Of a stretch of 36,479 nucleotides of DNA, positions 32,451-36,479 are shown one piece after another. Source of the stretch: Muribaculaceae bacterium (GTDB lineage: Bacteria; Bacteroidota; Bacteroidia; Bacteroidales; Muribaculaceae); contig VSPO01000017.1 in assembly GCA_009775375.1 (NCBI GenBank), positions 1-36,479 on the forward strand. Reading direction: 5' to 3'. The number at the start of each line of letters is the position of its first letter. Within the stretch, counting starts at the first letter, position 1. A program made the position numbers and the translations under genes. The notes beneath the pieces are model-generated. The model searched no databases. It saw nothing but the letters and a program-made list of their open reading frames with translations, and was not told where the DNA came from.

Positions 32451-35256
32451 TTGTTTCGTTTGTGTCTTCATTGGAATCGTGCGCGTCTGCGTTATCTCCG
32501 AGAGAGTCGTCAACAAAAGCGTCGTTGAAGGCGAAGAGATCTCCCTGAATGATTTTTGGCTTATGTTGTCCATCCTCTGCCGGATTGTCGTCAGAGTCTT
32601 CGGATGAAGCTTCCGGTTGGGGTTCGGGTGGAAATTTTGTTGGAGGAAGTTCGGAGATAGAGTCGATTGTAAACGTTGAGATTCTTTTCCCTTTAGCTTT
32701 AAAACTTTTGACTGCGATGAACTCATCCGCTTCAATTTCTATTGCAGGTCTGACAGAATCAGCTCCTCCGAACGATACCTGCAAGCGCGGATAATACGTA
32801 TCGGTCAGCAAAATAATGGAAGAAGCGGCACTTGTCCCGACAAACCTTTGTGGCTTGGCCGAGGGTTCGAAAACGAATCTCTTGAGATAAGGAAATCCCA
32901 GAGAAGCGTCGTTGAGCGCGAGGGTCCATATTTTGTTGCGATCGAATTTTTCGATTTCCAGGATGTTGTCGTCATAATGGTTGGAGTCGGAGAACGACGA
33001 CGTGAAATATTCGCCATCGCGAGTTATGATCAATACAAGGTCGTCACCTTGAAAAACGCCGAGGCTTTCCCCTCTGCCGTCGTAGTTCAGACGAAGCACG
33101 TCGCGGTCGAACCAAACTTCGCGTCCGCCGAGAGTAGACGTCCCCTTTTCCAAAAGCTTCACATCATCGATCAGGTATTTCGTCACAAGATTTCCAAGCG
33201 AATCTTTCCCTTTTATGGCAAGGTCGGCGAAATTGACCACCACTTCCTTGGCTCTCGGGCGTCTTCCGGAATCATTTGCTTCATCTTTCAAAGCCACTTT
33301 CACGACTTCTGCCTCTCCATTGGGATTGCATGTGAGCCATTCAATACGGGATCCCGGGAGCCCTTTCGTGAGATTGTATTCCTTCTCACGTGTCAGCCCT
33401 GTGATGAAGAAACGCTTCATGTAGGAATATCCGGCAGGTTTGCCAAGACTGTCTTTCTCCCAAAGCTTGCCGTTGCGATAGATGACGTTGTATATGGTGC
33501 GCTTGTCTCCCTTTTTGAAGAGCCCGATATGGATGATTTTTTTTCCGACGTAAAGCTTGTCTTGCACTTTCACCAATTTGTAGGTTCCGTCGCGGTATAT
33601 GATTAATATGTCGTCAAGGTCAGAGCAAGTGAATAGAAAATCATTGTCTTTAAGCGCCGTGCCAATAAATCCTCCTGTCTTGTCAAAATAAAGGCGTTTG
33701 TTGGCCTCCGCCACTTTAGTAGCCTCGATGGAGTCGAAACCTCGTAGGGTGGTGCGTCGGGGGAATGCCTCTCCATATTTTTCTTTGAGGTGGGAATACC
33801 AAGCGGAAGTATAGTCGGTTATATTGTCGAGGTCGAATTGAAGGCGTTCGATATCCTTTTGCAGATTCGCAATGTGGTCGTTGGCTTTGTCGACATTGAA
33901 TTTCAAAATCCTGCCCATCTTTATCTCCCAAAGCCGGATTATGTCTTCTCTCTTCACCTCTCTGAAAAAGTCGGGTTTGAAAGGCTCCAGTCGAGAGTCG
34001 ACATGTGAGACGGCCTCGTTCATGTCCTTAGCCTCTTCCACCTGCTTGTCTTTATAAATCCTCTCCTCAATGAAAATTTTTTCGAGGGAGCAATAAAGTT
34101 TTGCCTCGCGAGTCTCGCCGAGTTTGATTTCAAGTTCACGCCGGAGAAGGTCGATTGTATGGTCAACGGAATATTTAAGCAACTCGCTGACTGACATGAA
34201 GCGTGGCTTGCGGTCGACAATCACGCAGCAATTAGGGGAGATGCTGACTTCGCAGTCGGTGAAAGCATAAAGAGCATCGATAGCCTTGTCGGACGACGTC
34301 CCGGGAATCAAATGAACGAGAATTTCCGCCGTAGCAGAAGTGTTGTCATCGACTTTTCTGATCTTTATTTTCCCCTTTTCCATCGCAGCGAGAATCGAGG
34401 AGATTAGGGAGGAGGTGGTCTTGCCGTAAGGCAGCTCGGTTATCGCGAGGGTCTTGTTGTCGATTTTTTCGATTTTTGCCCTGACCTTCACGCTGCCGCC
34501 CCTTGCTCCATCGTTGTATCTTGACGCATCGAGCAGTCCTCCGGTCTGGAAATCAGGAATAAGTCTGAATTCACGACCGTGGAGATAGTCGATTGCGGCA
34601 TCGATTATCTCGTTGAAATTGTGGGGAAGGATTTTGGAAGAAAGTCCTACGGCAATGCCTTCCACACCTTGTGCGAGAAGGAGAGGAAATTTCACGGGAA
34701 GAGTGACGGGCTCTTTTTTGCGTCCGTCGTAAGAGGGTGTCCATTCTGTTATTTTAGGACTGAACACCGTTTCGAGAGCGAACTCAGAAAGCCGAGCCTC
34801 GATGTAACGGGGCGCGGCTGCGGAGTCTCCGGTCAGGATGTTTCCCCAGTTTCCCTGCGTATCGATCAGCAACTCCTTTTGTCCGAGCTGCACGAGAGCA
34901 TCACCGATAGAGGCATCTCCATGGGGGTGATACTGCATGGTGTTTCCGACGATGTTTGCGACTTTGTTATATCGTCCGTCGTCAAGGGTCTGCATAGAAT
35001 GCAGTATGCGTCGTTGCACAGGTTTGAGACCGTCTTCAATATGAGGGACAGCACGTTCGAGAATCACGTAGCTTGCATATTCAAGATACCAGTTTCTGAA
35101 CATTCCCGACAAAACAGTACGTTTCCCGATGGGTTCTTCTTTACCTGTAGACGAAGCTGCGTTAAAGTCGGATGAAACAGTCTCTGGGGAGACGTTATTG
35201 TCTTCGTTGTCGATATCTATGTTAAGGTTGTCTGTCTGATCTATATCTTCTGCCAT
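32443..35256 (-). CDS. parC: Topoisomerase IV subunit A (Bacteroidetes type)
   Basis: ATP-dependent type IIA topoisomerase subunit that cuts and rejoins DNA, needed to separate daughter chromosomes. The 937 residues include the winged-helix breakage domain with quinolone-region TMQYHPHGDASIGDALVQ (about 106-123) and catalytic Y151 in AAPRYIEARLS. A tower/coiled-coil region (about 385-495) and a C-terminal beta-pinwheel without an evident GyrA box follow, so ParC is preferred over GyrA. Both ends are acidic and low-complexity (N-terminal DIDQTDNLNIDIDNEDNN; C-terminal EDSDDNPAEDGQ onward). No parB-type gene is in the window. First gene of parC-DUF3316-S41. Confidence 0.93.
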   Translation of the reverse strand: MAEDIDQTDNLNIDIDNEDNNVSPETVSSDFNAASSTGKEEPIGKRTVLSGMFRNWYLEYASYVILERAVPHIEDGLKPVQRRILHSMQTLDDGRYNKVANIVGNTMQYHPHGDASIGDALVQLGQKELLIDTQGNWGNILTGDSAAAPRYIEARLSEFALETVFSPKITEWTPSYDGRKKEPVTLPVKFPLLLAQGVEGIAVGLSSKILPHNFNEIIDAAIDYLHGREFRLIPDFQTGGLLDASRYNDGARGGSVKVRAKIEKIDNKTLAITELPYGKTTSSLISSILAAMEKGKIKIRKVDDNTSATAEILVHLIPGTSSDKAIDALYAFTDCEVSISPNCCVIVDRKPRFMSVSELLKYSVDHTIDLLRRELEIKLGETREAKLYCSLEKIFIEERIYKDKQVEEAKDMNEAVSHVDSRLEPFKPDFFREVKREDIIRLWEIKMGRILKFNVDKANDHIANLQKDIERLQFDLDNITDYTSAWYSHLKEKYGEAFPRRTTLRGFDSIEATKVAEANKRLYFDKTGGFIGTALKDNDFLFTCSDLDDILIIYRDGTYKLVKVQDKLYVGKKIIHIGLFKKGDKRTIYNVIYRNGKLWEKDSLGKPAGYSYMKRFFITGLTREKEYNLTKGLPGSRIEWLTCNPNGEAEVVKVALKDEANDSGRRPRAKEVVVNFADLAIKGKDSLGNLVTKYLIDDVKLLEKGTSTLGGREVWFDRDVLRLNYDGRGESLGVFQGDDLVLIITRDGEYFTSSFSDSNHYDDNILEIEKFDRNKIWTLALNDASLGFPYLKRFVFEPSAKPQRFVGTSAASSIILLTDTYYPRLQVSFGGADSVRPAIEIEADEFIAVKSFKAKGKRISTFTIDSISELPPTKFPPEPQPEASSEDSDDNPAEDGQHKPKIIQGDLFAFNDAFVDDSLGDNADAHDSNEDTNETNE

Positions 35257-35282
35257 TTTTGCAAAGGGGGTGGAATTTTGCG

Positions 35283-35314
35283 TAAAGTTAACAAAAAAAA
35301 GATTTTAATGCAAG
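35283..35314 (-). promoter_or_regulatory. Possible promoter of parC
   Basis: On the minus strand CTTG (35311-35314), a 20-nt spacer and TAACTTTA (35283-35290) each miss the consensus by one base. The leader would be about 20 nt. Confidence 0.5.
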
Positions 35315-35355
35315 CGAGCCATTAAAATATTTCGGGAGAGAAAAAAATGTGGCGA

Positions 35356-36198
35356 TCAGTTTTTATGGATTTGTTTCATGAAATCACCGACCAGGGTGGG
35401 TGAGGCATCTTTCAGCAACACTGTCTTATCATTGTCGAGCAGATACAGTGTGGGCATGGATTGAAAGACGTAGGTCTCATTATCCTGAATGGGGTCAACG
35501 GCAAATCCCACAGTCCATTCTGCAGGGAGTGCATGAGAAGAGGATTGCCACAGATCCTTGTCTTCTTCGGCATCAATGGCTATTATTTCAACGAGCTTTT
35601 TCCAGTCGGCAGTTTTTATCTCTTCAAACGTCTCAAGGCAATGAAAGCAATCAGGATCATAGAAAATCACCAATAGAGGTTTTTTATTCTTTATCTCATA
35701 AAGACTTTGATTAGAGCCATCGCGCAATAGGAAAGAAAAATCGGAAGCTTTACTTCCGGGGATATTCTTTCTTGCCATTTCAAGAAGATAGGATGCACGT
35801 TGCTTTTCTGCATTGTCCGGAAATTCGGATTCAAGATAGTTTTCCAGGAATGAAGCGAAGAAGAGATCATTGTGGGTAGGCGATTCCATGGCACCCAAAT
35901 ATTTTTCGGCGAGAGAGAAAGCAAAGTCGAACTCTCGTTTACAAGAGGAATGTTTGTTAAGGAAGTCGGATATGTCTGCCTTTATTTTGTCGGGATTATC
36001 GCCCTTTAGTTTCTTGATTAGTTCAAAGAATGATTTTTCAATTTTAGCAGAATCGGGGATTGCTGGTTCTGATGGAGAATCATCATGGGCGCTGCAAATT
36101 TTCGTATTGCAGGGAATGTCATTGGAATTGTAGAAAGAGTTGTAGGCAGATCCTAAATTAAGGAGAGCCAAGTTTAGCAGAAGAGCGATGGTATTCAT
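35356..36198 (-). CDS. Secreted thioredoxin-like protein (DUF5106-type)
   Basis: A 280-residue exported protein. The ATG at 36196-36198 begins a signal peptide (MNTIALLLNLALLNLGSAYN). A helical region (about 50-145, EKSFFELIKKLKGDNPDKIK) matches the DUF5106 pattern found before thioredoxin folds in Bacteroidetes. The C-terminal thioredoxin/TlpA-like fold has LLVIFYDPDCFHCLETFEEI, with the redox pair C184 and C187, and the cis-proline region VFQSMPTLYLLDND. A disulfide reductase role in the periplasm is likely. The start codon follows directly on the terminator of the tRNA-Leu gene. Confidence 0.85.
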   Translation of the reverse strand: MNTIALLLNLALLNLGSAYNSFYNSNDIPCNTKICSAHDDSPSEPAIPDSAKIEKSFFELIKKLKGDNPDKIKADISDFLNKHSSCKREFDFAFSLAEKYLGAMESPTHNDLFFASFLENYLESEFPDNAEKQRASYLLEMARKNIPGSKASDFSFLLRDGSNQSLYEIKNKKPLLVIFYDPDCFHCLETFEEIKTADWKKLVEIIAIDAEEDKDLWQSSSHALPAEWTVGFAVDPIQDNETYVFQSMPTLYLLDNDKTVLLKDASPTLVGDFMKQIHKN

Positions 36199-36240
36199 AG
36201 AAATAAAAAATGTCTTTTCCCGGCAATCGAAAAAAGACAT
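36199..36240 (-). terminator. Intrinsic terminator after tRNA-Leu
   Basis: On the minus strand a perfect 9-bp stem ATGTCTTTT/AAAAGACAT (36232-36240 with 36210-36218) with a 13-nt loop is followed by TTTTTATTTCT. It ends immediately before the start codon of the thioredoxin-like gene. Confidence 0.8.
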
Positions 36241-36263
36241 AAAAATGATAATGGATTGAAAAG

Positions 36264-36344
36264 TGCGCACGAAGGGACTCGAACCCCCACGTCGTGAGAC
36301 ACTAGATCCTAAGTCTAGCGCGGCTACCATTACGCCACGTGCGC
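36264..36344 (-). tRNA. tRNA-Leu, anticodon UAG
   Basis: Read on the minus strand, the 81-nt gene has a 7-bp acceptor stem GCGCACG/CGTGCGC, discriminator A, and an anticodon arm CTAGA-CTTAGGA-TCTAG with anticodon TAG. A class II variable arm (about TGTCTCACGACG) and a T arm containing GGTTCGAGTCC follow. No CCA is encoded. Leucine identity follows from the anticodon and the long variable arm. Confidence 0.95.
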
Positions 36345-36355
36345 GATTTCGGCTG

Positions 36356-36387
36356 CAAAGTTAGCAAATCTGATTTAATTATGCAAA
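36356..36387 (-). promoter_or_regulatory. Consensus promoter of tRNA-Leu
   Basis: On the minus strand TTTG (36384-36387), a 20-nt spacer and TAACTTTG (36356-36363) match the Bacteroidetes consensus. The start site should lie within a few bases of the mature tRNA 5' end. Confidence 0.8.
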
Positions 36388-36479
36388 TTCGGGATTTAAA
36401 AACCTCACGGCTGACGCATCTTAATTTTTTACAAAATCAAAACTTTTTAAGGCATAAAGTAGATAGTCGTTGTCCCATC

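Noticed and set aside
36388..36479. Possible start of a further gene at the window end
   Set aside because: No frame or motif can be supported in the last 92 bases; it is AT-rich intergenic sequence upstream of the tRNA promoter.

Overview
This window is chromosomal DNA from a member of the Bacteroidales, most likely a Muribaculaceae-type gut bacterium; the family is inferred, the order is well supported. Evidence: a type IX secretion (T9SS) pair porU/porV, Bacteroidetes-type promoters (TTTG, about 19-20 nt, TAnnTTTG), a Bacteroidetes-style topoisomerase IV A subunit, and a sufC-sufD-sufS operon behind a cvpA gene. Nearly all of it is housekeeping DNA. The accessory-looking part is about 20.4-23.2 kb.

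Layout. 1-679: 5' part of an unrecognised helical-protein gene on the minus strand. 854-9477 (minus): a dense block read porU, rex, FAH-like gene, porV, ispF, UvrD-like helicase. It joins two proteins of the T9SS attachment complex to a redox repressor, an isoprenoid enzyme and a helicase. 9760-10524 (minus): membrane-anchored GH25 muramidase. 10777-14778 (plus): cvpA-sufC-sufD-sufS for Fe-S assembly, with no sufB. 14918-18245 (minus): lgt, then pta-ackA for acetate formation. 18516-20432 (plus): LptF/LptG-family LPS export permease.

20.4-23.3 kb: a hairpin-rich intergenic stretch, then an NhaP-type antiporter pseudogene. That pseudogene is split by a 161-bp element with 21-bp terminal inverted repeats and a TA duplication; removing it restores the reading frame exactly. 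A second 162-bp TA-flanked element lies just beyond, with different ends but a shared internal core. Then come a small unknown coiled-coil gene, seven 20-bp tandem repeats and a REP-like hairpin.

23.3-25.4 kb (plus): queF-queC-queD-queE, the preQ0/preQ1 pathway for queuosine, behind a consensus promoter and a folded leader, ending at a 68-bp perfect palindrome. 25.5-28.9 kb (minus): aspS, Nif3-like protein, C4 zinc-ribbon coiled-coil protein. 29.1-30.1 kb (minus): manA. 30.3 kb (plus): small DAAHVR-motif protein. 30.6-35.3 kb (minus): parC, DUF3316-like protein, S41 lipoprotein peptidase, tightly packed. 35.4-36.4 kb (minus): tRNA-Leu(UAG) and a secreted thioredoxin-like protein whose start codon sits directly behind the tRNA terminator.

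I did not find a clear new defence, CRISPR or phage system. The best leads are the two TA-flanked elements with a common core, the suf operon lacking sufB, the queF leader, the tandem-repeat and REP-like block, and rex embedded between porU and porV.
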